This document shows positions 27,415 through 35,215 of a DNA stretch of 64,000 nucleotides, in pieces. Both the position numbers and the translations under genes were made by a program. How positions within the stretch are numbered: position 1 is the stretch's first letter; each line of letters opens with the position of its first letter. The DNA is from Vibrio toranzoniae (GTDB lineage Bacteria > Pseudomonadota > Gammaproteobacteria > Enterobacterales > Vibrionaceae). Under the pieces are notes generated by a model. That model saw nothing but the letters and a program-made list of their open reading frames with translations. It made no database searches and had not been told where the DNA came from. The stretch spans positions 1 through 64,000 of the forward strand of contig NZ_AP025515.1 of NCBI RefSeq assembly GCF_024347655.1. Direction: 5' to 3'.

Positions 27415-27479
27415 TTTAAGCATTTTATATCGGTACTGTGGTTCGAATCACTAAGCTGTTGCTCTTACGAAAGTTGGGT

Positions 27480-28847
27480 TTACGCCGTCATTGGAACCAA
27501 TACCAGCGTACCGAAGATAACCGTAATAAGACCACAAATTACGGGTACAGAAGTACGTTTAACGACTTCGAATGGACTAATTTTACCCATACCAGATGTA
27601 GCAACAACCACACCAGATACTGGAGATATGGTACGGCCTAAGTTAGACGCTTGGAGCATTGGGATAATGAGGAATGCTGGGTTCAAGCCCATCTTAGCTG
27701 CCAGTGATGGAGCCAGTTCTACGAAAGCATAGAAAGGTGCGTTACCAGAGCCGGTCGCGATAGCCGCAGCAACCGTTAGGCCCGTTAGGATAAGCATTAA
27801 GGCAATACCGCCAGCACCTGCCGATTCAGCAAGGCCGATTAGGTTATCAATCGCACCTATAGACATTAAGCCTTGAGCGAACACACCTGCCGCAACCAAA
27901 AGCATTACCACGCCTTTAAATGCTTCTGCCATACCTTGATAGCAAGAGTCTAGGTCTTCCAGTGTTTTTTCTCCGTCGAATTTCTTAACAACGTAATCGA
28001 TGAGCGCACCTACGAAGATAGAGCCAACTACGATGGTGTAGATATCAAGTGAAAGCCCCGGAATAGTGCGGCCGTTGAATAGGAAGACACCGATGATAGG
28101 TAGAAATGGTAATGCAGCGTAGAAAGCGGGTGCTGTTGTTTCGATTTCAGAAACGTCTACTTTTTCCATGGGTGTATTTTCTTTCTTATCTAGGTACTTG
28201 TTCCAGAAGAAAGCTGCAGCAGCCATCACGATGATTGCACAGATAGACACTGGTAGTACCGTTTGAACGGCAAACACATCTAAAGACATTCCGGATTTTT
28301 CAGCGGCAATAACAACATCACCAGATGTTGGTGAAAGTATGATTGCCGCAGGTGATGCACAAACCGCGACAGCTGCTGGGCGAGAGATACCCATTGCTGT
28401 CATCATTGGAAATAAGGTCGCCATCAACAATACCCCCAGACCTGTTGCCGAACTGACAGCAAGTGACATCAAACAAGCTACAATGTAAGCCGCTACTAGC
28501 AGTACATAAGGAGATTTGATCACAGCAAGCGGTTTAGAGAACTGTTTCACTACCACGTTGTTGGCGCCGATGTGTGTCATGTAGGAAGCAAAACCACACA
28601 AAAGCATGATCTGCATGCCTAGGCCGCCACCTCGATATTGGAGCATGTACTTAACGAATTCTAGTGAGTCGGTAACCACATTACCTGTTGAAGCGACTTT
28701 AGCTGGTAAAACAGTATGGCCAATAAGGCCAGTAATAAGAAGTAGGGCAAGGCCAGCAGTCAGTAATACACCCGCTGCTTTATAGCCTTTGACGATAAAG
28801 TAACCAACAGCGATGGTAATCACGAATCCGATCAAGAGCTCTAACAT
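27480..28847 (-). CDS. dcuC: Anaerobic C4-dicarboxylate transporter, DcuC family
   Basis: Inner-membrane carrier of 455 residues with about 12 helices. Family motifs are SSATGLGVLLMATLFPMM, SPAAIILSPTSGDVVIAAE, GSGNAPFYAF and NLGRTISPVSGVVVATSGM. DcuC proteins export succinate and exchange C4-dicarboxylates during anaerobic growth, which suits its place next to nitrate respiration genes. GGAG 6-7 bases before the ATG. The upstream 28848-29155 shows no clear FNR or NarP site. Confidence 0.9.
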   Translation of the reverse strand: MLELLIGFVITIAVGYFIVKGYKAAGVLLTAGLALLLITGLIGHTVLPAKVASTGNVVTDSLEFVKYMLQYRGGGLGMQIMLLCGFASYMTHIGANNVVVKQFSKPLAVIKSPYVLLVAAYIVACLMSLAVSSATGLGVLLMATLFPMMTAMGISRPAAVAVCASPAAIILSPTSGDVVIAAEKSGMSLDVFAVQTVLPVSICAIIVMAAAAFFWNKYLDKKENTPMEKVDVSEIETTAPAFYAALPFLPIIGVFLFNGRTIPGLSLDIYTIVVGSIFVGALIDYVVKKFDGEKTLEDLDSCYQGMAEAFKGVVMLLVAAGVFAQGLMSIGAIDNLIGLAESAGAGGIALMLILTGLTVAAAIATGSGNAPFYAFVELAPSLAAKMGLNPAFLIIPMLQASNLGRTISPVSGVVVATSGMGKISPFEVVKRTSVPVICGLITVIFGTLVLVPMTA

Positions 28848-29155
28848 AGAAATCTCCGCAAAGTTTAAAAAATATAAGAAAGTGTTTCAGAATATGACTG
28901 TGAATGTACAGAAAACTGCGCTGTGGCACGAGGTATAGTTGAGGTTGGTATGATCTAAAACAAACATTTTTTTCGATGTTAATTCTGGTTATAAATCATG
29001 AATGACTAGTGTTGTTTAGATGTTAATTGGTGTTTCTCTTTAGTTTAAAGAATATAGAACGGATCACTTTAAAGCATTTTGTAGGTGTGATAAACGAAGT
29101 CTATAGAATTTGAGAAGCTTTGAGGCAAAAGCATAAAACATTGCGATAAATACAT
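28848..29155. other. Intergenic region upstream of dcuC, no feature recognised
   Basis: An AT-rich gap of 308 bases between dcuC and the 3' end of the diguanylate cyclase gene. It must hold the dcuC promoter on the minus strand, but I could not place one with confidence. Confidence 0.5.
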
Positions 29156-30220
29156 TTAATTAATTTTAGTCCCTAGTGAGTTAGCCTGTGTTGATGAACA
29201 AGCCGTGTCGTCTATGTGTACTTGGTTACGACCATTATGTTTTGCAGCATACAGAGCCTCGTCAGCCCGCTTCATCCAAGTATCAATTTCTTCATTAGAA
29301 ATAAGCTCAGCAATACCAATACTCAAGTTAATTTGACAAGGTGCTGAATTTCGCCCTGCCGAAACCAGGTTAGAGAAATGCTTCACGATATCATTTGCCT
29401 CTTTTTTTGAAGTATCAATCAGCAAGAGTAGAAATTCATCCCCACCAAGCCTAAATAAAGTATCACTTTTTCGTGTGTTGGCCTTAATTGTATCCACCAC
29501 TTCTTTAATAATTTGATCCCCTACATCATGACCGTACAAATCATTGACTTGCTTAAAATAATCAATGTCAATTATTGCTATAGAAGATTGACTTGGCGAC
29601 TGTTGATTTGGCATCTTCTTATCGGCTGCGTTTTGTAAAAATGTCTCCAGTTGATAGCGGTTAAATGCGCCAGTTAAAGAGTCTTTGGTAGACAGGTTAC
29701 GAAGTTCATGTTGCAACTTACGAATAGCCTCAATGGCAAAGTGAGAGATGAAAGAGCAACAAAGCAGCGCTAAAAAAAAGCGAAGGGTAATCGAGAGAGG
29801 TTGATGCTGTAAAGCCACCATGCTTGTCCCTAGGATAATAATACCATTGGTGGCAATAGCTAAACGTTGAGGGATAACAAATACAATGGCTGTGATGATT
29901 GGAAATACCCAGTACGTTGCAAGAGTTCCAAATATATCCACACTTAAAATAATCGAAAATGTAATAAGAGTTAGTGGGATCAAATGACCAATTATTTTTT
30001 TATGGAGGTATAAGGCGACATAAACTTCAATCAACAAGGTAGCTAAAAAAGAGAGTAAAATTAAAGCGAGAAAAGCTTCACCAATAACAAAATTCTTGAT
30101 GATCAATGGTAAGAAAGTGAGCATTGCAACTAACACAATAAACTTCAATACTCTTCTTTTATTATGCAAATCGAATAGAGCATCGGTGTTGCTGTCAAAC
30201 ATGAACTTACGTCTATTCAT
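29156..30220 (-). CDS. Membrane diguanylate cyclase (GGDEF)
   Basis: Makes cyclic di-GMP. Five or six hydrophobic segments (about residues 20-165) are followed by a helical linker (EAIRKLQHELRNLSTKDSLTGAFNR) and a complete GGDEF domain with IDIDYFKQVND, RLGGDEFLLLL and MKRADEALYAAKHNGRNQV. The inhibitory RxxD motif upstream of GGDEF is present in TRKSD. The start is unsure: an upstream TTG at 30292 or ATG at 30286 would add 22-24 residues, but MNRRKFMFDS at 30220 has AAGG ahead of it. The signal sensed is unknown. Confidence 0.82.
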   Translation of the reverse strand: MNRRKFMFDSNTDALFDLHNKRRVLKFIVLVAMLTFLPLIIKNFVIGEAFLALILLSFLATLLIEVYVALYLHKKIIGHLIPLTLITFSIILSVDIFGTLATYWVFPIITAIVFVIPQRLAIATNGIIILGTSMVALQHQPLSITLRFFLALLCCSFISHFAIEAIRKLQHELRNLSTKDSLTGAFNRYQLETFLQNAADKKMPNQQSPSQSSIAIIDIDYFKQVNDLYGHDVGDQIIKEVVDTIKANTRKSDTLFRLGGDEFLLLLIDTSKKEANDIVKHFSNLVSAGRNSAPCQINLSIGIAELISNEEIDTWMKRADEALYAAKHNGRNQVHIDDTACSSTQANSLGTKIN

Positions 30221-30491
30221 ACCAAAATACCTTGTTATATTATTCGTTGGTAAAGCAATAGTATGTATTAATGCAAACGTGCACATGGACAAAACAATCG
30301 CTCTTGAAGCTCCGCTCGAACCCAGATGAATATCGTGTCAGCATCTACTTTTAGTTAAGCGTATTACGAGTCATATCACAATCATTATGTTGTCTATACT
30401 CTGAAGTTGAGAAATAACAGGGATCATTAATAGATGACTTAAGGCCATTCTTGGCGTCTTAAAGCCTAGATATAAAGATGGTGAGGCGAAG

Positions 30492-30612
30492 ATGAATACA
30501 GATTCAGCAGAACATTGAGATATCTGTATTCATGTAGAGTACGATTCTACAGGTACTAGCATTTATAGAATCGTCATTGACGGGCTTAAGGCTGATAGCA
30601 TTCGGTAATGCT
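30492..30612. repeat. Three consecutive inverted repeats in the 30.2-30.7 kb gap
   Basis: ATGAATACAGAT/ATCTGTATTCAT (30492-30503/30522-30533), ACGATTCTA/TAGAATCGT (30541-30549/30566-30574) and AGCATT-CGGT-AATGCT (30597-30612) are perfect and lie one after another just past the desaturase terminator. There is no gene in 30293-30699. It may be a structured RNA or a degenerate mobile fragment. Confidence 0.45.
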
Positions 30613-30614
30613 CA

Positions 30615-30646
30615 TAAAAAAGCCCTCATAGCAATATGAGGGCTTT
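30615..30646 (-). terminator. Terminator of the desaturase gene
   Basis: On the minus strand AAAGCCCTCATA and TATGAGGGCTTT form a 12-base stem with a 4-base loop and a following T run. Confidence 0.88.
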
Positions 30647-30699
30647 CGAATAATAAGCAAACAGCTCTGTTATTGGTATGTTAAGCGCATTGTTTTAGC

Positions 30700-31842
30700 T
30701 TAAGCGTATTGCTCAACCGTCATCGCCCAATTTTTCTTCTGCTGTTCGAAGTTCATTTTAATTTGCTGATAACGAACTTTAAGTACAGAGTGTTCGTATT
30801 TTTTCACCACGTCTTCGCGTTTGCTTTCAAGTAACTGCTTTTTGACTGCGTAGTATTCGTTCATGTTTGATACCAGTGCGTCGAACTCTTTTTGAAGCTT
30901 GTCTGCAATTTGCTGTTTGTCAGCGCGGTGCATGATTTTCTGTTGCGTCCGCTTCAGTAACATTGACGCTTCAGCTTTCTCAATGCGGGCTTGAGGCGTT
31001 TTCTTAAGCTTGCTTGCTAAGCCCATCAATGAAGCACTCTTAATCAACCACTTTGTTGGATCGTATTGCCACCAATAAATACCATTACGATAGTCATTCT
31101 CAAAGATGTGATGGAAGTTATGATAGCCCTCGCCAAAAGTAAGGACAGCAAGTACACCGTTGTCACGTGCTGTATTTTTATCAGTAAAGGGTTGGCTACC
31201 CCAAATGTGAGCGAGAGAGTTAATAAAAAATGTGGTGTGGTGGTTTAGTACCAAACGAACCGCACCCACAATCAATAACATGCCAATTACATCACCGTAA
31301 ACAACGCCAAGAGCGATAGGTACGCCGAAGTTCATTAATAGTGCCAGCAAAATATAATTTTTGTGTTGCCACATTACGATCTTGTCTTTCTTCAAGTCAC
31401 GACAGTTTTCGTAATCTTCATACATTGATGTGTTGTAGTTACGAATCATCCAGCCGATGTGTGAATACCAAAAGCCACGTTTTGCTGAATATGGGTCTTT
31501 GTCGTTGTTGTCAACATGCTTGTGGTGAACACGGTGGTCTGAAGACCAGTGTAGAGCGCTGTTCTGTAATGCAAATGCACCACCCAAAGCAAACAGAAAT
31601 CTTAGGCTTGAATGTGCTTCAAAGGCTTTATGTGACCATAAGCGGTGGTAACCCGTCGTAATTGAAAGATTACAGAACGTAAAACAGATCGCCAGCCATA
31701 TCCAGTGCTCCATACCATAGCCAAAAAAGTAGCCATAAACGGGAGCCGCGACAATAGCAAGCAGCATACTAAAAGAGAATACAAAAATATTAAGCCAGAT
31801 TAATGGTGGCTTTTTTGTTGATGGTGTGTCGGCACTATTCAT
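30700..31842 (-). CDS. Acyl-CoA/fatty-acid desaturase
   Basis: Integral membrane di-iron desaturase making unsaturated (probably delta-9) fatty acids. The three His boxes are present: HRLWSH, HRVHHKH and HNFHH, with four hydrophobic segments around them. A charged helical C-terminal extension of about 100 residues (from LKKTPQARIEKAEASML to NWAMTVEQYA) is unlike the shortest family members and predicts a coiled coil. The reading frame is open up to 31983, but the ATG at 31842 (MNSADTPSTKKPP) is the likely start. A FabR-like operator lies 43 bases upstream. Confidence 0.88.
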   Translation of the reverse strand: MNSADTPSTKKPPLIWLNIFVFSFSMLLAIVAAPVYGYFFGYGMEHWIWLAICFTFCNLSITTGYHRLWSHKAFEAHSSLRFLFALGGAFALQNSALHWSSDHRVHHKHVDNNDKDPYSAKRGFWYSHIGWMIRNYNTSMYEDYENCRDLKKDKIVMWQHKNYILLALLMNFGVPIALGVVYGDVIGMLLIVGAVRLVLNHHTTFFINSLAHIWGSQPFTDKNTARDNGVLAVLTFGEGYHNFHHIFENDYRNGIYWWQYDPTKWLIKSASLMGLASKLKKTPQARIEKAEASMLLKRTQQKIMHRADKQQIADKLQKEFDALVSNMNEYYAVKKQLLESKREDVVKKYEHSVLKVRYQQIKMNFEQQKKNWAMTVEQYA

Positions 31843-31869
31843 TAGTAAATGTCCATTGGGCTTACATCT

Positions 31870-31897
31870 GTGCGCTAGAATATCAGCGCACACGTGT
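31870..31897. promoter_or_regulatory. FabR/DesT-like operator upstream of the desaturase
   Basis: AGCGCACACGTGT (31885-31897) resembles the E. coli FabR site AGCGTACACGTGTTCGCT over its left and centre, and includes the palindrome ACACGTGT (31890-31897). It overlaps a second inverted repeat GTGCGCT-N8-AGCGCAC (31870-31891). A further ACGTGTA occurs at about 31918. Confidence 0.45.
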
Positions 31898-32008
31898 AAG
31901 TCAAGATTGAAAGTGTAAACGTGTATTAGTATGTTTTGCTTAAATATTGTATAAAGGTAGTGTGAAATGTAGTAGCAAGTCATAAATGGAAGTACTAAGG
32001 GCTAATAA

Positions 32009-32554
32009 ATGGAAATTAAGGTAGCTGAATATAAAGATTATGAACGAATCGCCCAATTACATGCGGATAGCTGGAAGCTATATTACCGTGGCATTCTCGC
32101 TGACGATTACTTAGAAAGTGACGTTTTAGAGGACAGATCTGTTATTTGGCAGACTCGTTTGATCAACCCTCCTTTTAACCAACATGTTTTATTGCTTGAA
32201 GAGGGCGGTTTACTGGTTGGTTTTGTCTGCGCGTTTGGTAATCATAACTTTGAACGTGGCACGTTCATTGATGCATTACATGTAGACAATAATTATCGTG
32301 GCCGGGGCATAGGTAAGCGTTTACTGTCTGAACTATCTAAGTGGTTGAAGCAATATTACTCGGATTCAGGACTTTACCTAGAAGTGATGTCTGAAAACCA
32401 CCAAGCCATTGCATTCTATGAAGCGATTGGTGGTAAAGAAGAGCTGGAACAAGTTTGGAATGCACCCTGTGGTAGCCAAGTGAATGAAAAAATTATTTCT
32501 TGGGAGTCGCCACAAGATCTTGAACAGAAAACTGCTAGTGTCGTTTATTCTTAA
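32009..32554 (+). CDS. GNAT-family N-acetyltransferase
   Basis: Cytoplasmic acetyl-CoA-dependent transferase of 181 residues. The acetyl-CoA loop is in VDNNYRGRGIGKRLLSEL (the RxxGxG/A motif), with the core strand FIDALHV before it and ENHQAIAFYEAIGG after it. The substrate is not evident. AGGG precedes the ATG. It is a single gene divergent from the desaturase, closed by its own terminator. Confidence 0.85.
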   Translation: MEIKVAEYKDYERIAQLHADSWKLYYRGILADDYLESDVLEDRSVIWQTRLINPPFNQHVLLLEEGGLLVGFVCAFGNHNFERGTFIDALHVDNNYRGRGIGKRLLSELSKWLKQYYSDSGLYLEVMSENHQAIAFYEAIGGKEELEQVWNAPCGSQVNEKIISWESPQDLEQKTASVVYS

Positions 32555-32608
32555 GCGACTTTTGCGTAGGCAACTCTTATCTTAAAATGAAGCGTGACTG
32601 GATTAGAT

Positions 32609-32639
32609 AAAGCCCCAAACCTGCTAGGTTTGGGGCTTT
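32609..32639 (+). terminator. Terminator after the GNAT gene
   Basis: AAAGCCCCAAACCT and AGGTTTGGGGCTTT form a perfect 14-base stem with a 3-base loop. Confidence 0.82.
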
Positions 32640-32734
32640 CTCGTTTAGTGATTATCTTGCGTTTTTGTGATTGAAAACGGCAGGTTTTATAGACTTTTCA
32701 GTATCTAATTGAGATTGATGACCTGAGAGACGAC

Positions 32735-32765
32735 ATTCACGCTCTATCGAATATAGAGCGTGAAT
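32735..32765. repeat. Perfect hairpin without a T run downstream of the RbgA-type gene
   Basis: ATTCACGCTCTAT (32735-32747) and ATAGAGCGTGAAT (32753-32765) form a 13-base stem with a 5-base loop. It lies 18 bases beyond the stop codon of the minus-strand GTPase gene. The lack of a T tract argues against classical termination; it may protect the 3' end. Confidence 0.6.
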
Positions 32766-32783
32766 ACGTTAGAGGCAGGTTGA

Positions 32784-33728
32784 CTAACGTTTGTTCTTCA
32801 AGTAGCGCTTACGACGTTCTTCTTTCTTCTTAATTTGTTGTTCGGCTTTTAGAGCAGCAGCTTCTTCAACTTCGACCAGCTCTTTGGTGATCATCTCCGG
32901 TAACTCTAGAGTGACTTTACCTAAAGTACCGTTACGCAGTTCGTGAAGTAGAATTTCAGAACATTTGTGAAGGTCGATATGACCACCTGCACGAAGTGCA
33001 CCACGCTTACGACCAATCGCTTCCATCAACTCGATGTCAGACTCTGGCAATTCTTCGATTTGGTAGCGTTCTTTAAGTAGGTTCGGGTACTGTTTCGCTA
33101 AGTATTCAACCGTATAAAAAGCAACTTCATCGTATTCCATTGCTGTATCTTTAACAGCGCCCGTTGCTGCTAGGCGAAAGCCACTGTGTGGATTTTCTAC
33201 TTTAGGCCAAAGGATCCCAGGAGTATCTGAAAGGATCACGCCGTTTTGCAGGTTAATGCGTTGTTGGCGACGAGTCACTGCCGGTTGGTTACCCGTTACC
33301 GCGATTGTACGTCCAGCTAAGCAGTTGATGATGGTTGATTTACCTACGTTAGGGATACCCATGATCATCGTGCGAATGTTTTTACCCATCTGTTCACGGT
33401 GCGGTGCTAGCTTACGGACTAGCTCCATAACATGGTTAACTTCTTCTTTAACGCTGGTGGTAATTGCAATCGCTTTAACACCTTGCTCTTTCTCGAAGTG
33501 CTCAATCCAACGCTGAGTCAGCTCAGGATCCGCAAGGTCACGTTTGTTCAACACTTTTACACAAGGCTTATCGCCGCGCAGTGAAGAGATCATTGGGTTT
33601 TCACTACTGAACGGAATACGAGCGTCCAGTACTTCGATAATCACATCAACCTGTGGGATAACTTCTTCGATTTCTTTACGGGCTTTATGCATGTGACCCG
33701 GAAACCATTGAATTGTGTTGTTAACCAT
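32784..33728 (-). CDS. Circularly permuted ribosome-biogenesis GTPase (RbgA/YlqF family)
   Basis: Cytoplasmic GTPase of 314 residues. The order of motifs is permuted, as in the YlqF group: G4 NKRDLAD, then G1 GIPNVGKST and G3 DTPGI. The N terminus IQWFPGHMHKARKEI is the family hallmark, and the basic C terminus (KKKEERRKRYLKNKR) fits RNA binding. In Bacillus RbgA completes assembly of the 50S subunit; gammaproteobacterial members are less well studied. Only a weak ribosome-binding site is seen. Confidence 0.9.
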   Translation of the reverse strand: MVNNTIQWFPGHMHKARKEIEEVIPQVDVIIEVLDARIPFSSENPMISSLRGDKPCVKVLNKRDLADPELTQRWIEHFEKEQGVKAIAITTSVKEEVNHVMELVRKLAPHREQMGKNIRTMIMGIPNVGKSTIINCLAGRTIAVTGNQPAVTRRQQRINLQNGVILSDTPGILWPKVENPHSGFRLAATGAVKDTAMEYDEVAFYTVEYLAKQYPNLLKERYQIEELPESDIELMEAIGRKRGALRAGGHIDLHKCSEILLHELRNGTLGKVTLELPEMITKELVEVEEAAALKAEQQIKKKEERRKRYLKNKR

Positions 33729-33874
33729 TTGAAAATATTGCCTTTTTATTGAGTATCTTTGCTGGGGAAATAGTAAAAACTAAGCGAGGATGATATAAGA
33801 ATCTATCCATGTCTGACTTTTCCAGCGTTTATAGTGAGATTTTACCACCATAAATGCGTTGTCGTCGTAAAAAT

Positions 33875-34090
33875 TTAGTTGTATTCACATTTTGGTGGTA
33901 GTTGTACGTATAGGGATTGCCATTGGTAAGCGTCTAAACTGTCAGCCAAGTCATATTTTGGAATACTCACCCAATAATGAGAGTTGGTCGATGTAAAGAG
34001 CGATAACACGCGATATTGAATAGTGAAGTGAACAAATTCAGAGCAAAAGTGATCTGGTTTTGTTATGACTAATCTCTCTTTTCTTAACAT
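33875..34090 (-). CDS. Possible small uncharacterised protein
   Basis: A 71-codon frame in the gap between the RbgA-type and LysR genes, beginning MLRKERLVITKPDHF. Its composition looks protein-like (SIPKYDLADSLDAYQWQSLY), but there is no ribosome-binding site and no recognisable family. The remainder of 33729-34197 holds nothing else recognised. Confidence 0.3.
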   Translation of the reverse strand: MLRKERLVITKPDHFCSEFVHFTIQYRVLSLFTSTNSHYWVSIPKYDLADSLDAYQWQSLYVQLPPKCEYN

Positions 34091-34197
34091 TATTAATTGT
34101 TGTTTTTTACAATTAACTCAGAATGACGCAATTCCACGCGCAACGCTAGATTGCCGGGAACCAAAATAATTACAAAAATTGCCTTACTGGAAGAAAC

Positions 34198-35124
34198 ATG
34201 AAAATCAAACCACTCCCGCCTTTAAATAGCTTGGTGGCATTTGAAGCATCTGCTCGGCACTTAAGCTTTACCCTTGCGGCAGAAGAGCTCAACGTGACAC
34301 AGGGCGCAATAAGCCGCCAAATTCGTCAACTGGAAGAGTACCTTGGCAAAGCCATGTTCACGCGGGCAAACCGCAGTATCAATTTAACGCCAACTGGTCT
34401 GCAATATTACCAATCGATCAGTCACTCTTTACTTGATATTGCGCAGGTCACCGGAGAAGTTAAAAAATGGCAAGGAGAGCAAAAAATAACGGTCGCGACG
34501 ACTAATGCGATGGCCGCCTTATGGCTGCTACCGAAAGTGGCAGAATTTCAAAATGAGCATGATGATATCGATATCCGTATATTGGCCTCAGACAATATTC
34601 TCGATTTACGACGCTTAGATTGCGATATCGCACTGTTTTATTGTCGTACGCCTCCGGCCGAGATGGAAGTTACTACGCTCTTTTCTGAAGAAGTTTTTCC
34701 TGTGTGTAGTCCTCTTTATATGGAAAAGATCGGTAACCCGAGCGAAGCCGAAGAGATCTTCAGTAAAACCTTACTCTATTTGGAAGAGTCCCAGCGAGAT
34801 TGGGTGAATTGGGAGCAGTGGTTCAGCGGCGTTGATTTACCTAACATGACGCCAAGAAATCGTATGAATATCAATAATTACCCGATGTTGTTACAAGCAG
34901 CGATCAACGGCCAAGGTATTGCTTTGGCTTGGGGATCGTTGGTAGACGACTATCTGCAAAGCGGCGCGTTAGTGAGACCGGTCGAACACGTACTTTCAAC
35001 GCCTTCAAAATTTTCTATGCTAGAGCCCAAAGGAAGAGGGTTAGTGCCCGCCAGTGTTAAACGTTTTCGTGAATGGTTGCTTCACCAATTGCCGGACGAA
35101 GTGGGTGATAAGGGGTTAGTGTAG
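34198..35124 (+). CDS. LysR-family transcriptional regulator (GcvA-like)
   Basis: Regulator of 308 residues. N-terminal winged helix-turn-helix (about 8-65: LNSLVAFEASARHLSFTLAA, then LNVTQGAISRQIRQLEEYLG) and a periplasmic-binding-like effector domain (about 95-295). The opening PLPPLNSLVAFEA resembles GcvA. GGAAGA precedes the ATG. It converges on the BCCT transporter gene and may control it and the oxygenase operon beyond, through the palindrome at 37044-37077; that link is inference. Confidence 0.88.
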   Translation: MKIKPLPPLNSLVAFEASARHLSFTLAAEELNVTQGAISRQIRQLEEYLGKAMFTRANRSINLTPTGLQYYQSISHSLLDIAQVTGEVKKWQGEQKITVATTNAMAALWLLPKVAEFQNEHDDIDIRILASDNILDLRRLDCDIALFYCRTPPAEMEVTTLFSEEVFPVCSPLYMEKIGNPSEAEEIFSKTLLYLEESQRDWVNWEQWFSGVDLPNMTPRNRMNINNYPMLLQAAINGQGIALAWGSLVDDYLQSGALVRPVEHVLSTPSKFSMLEPKGRGLVPASVKRFREWLLHQLPDEVGDKGLV

Positions 35125-35155
35125 TTAATGTGTTTAATGAGAAGCAAAAAAATGA

Positions 35156-35181
35156 AAAGCGGGAAGAGCTCTTCCCGCTTT
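35156..35181. terminator. Bidirectional terminator between lysR and the BCCT gene
   Basis: AAAGCGGGAAGAG and CTCTTCCCGCTTT are an uninterrupted 26-base palindrome between two converging genes. Confidence 0.78.
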
Positions 35182-35215
35182 GTTGTTGAATGATGTGGTT
35201 TCAGTCGGCGTTGCT

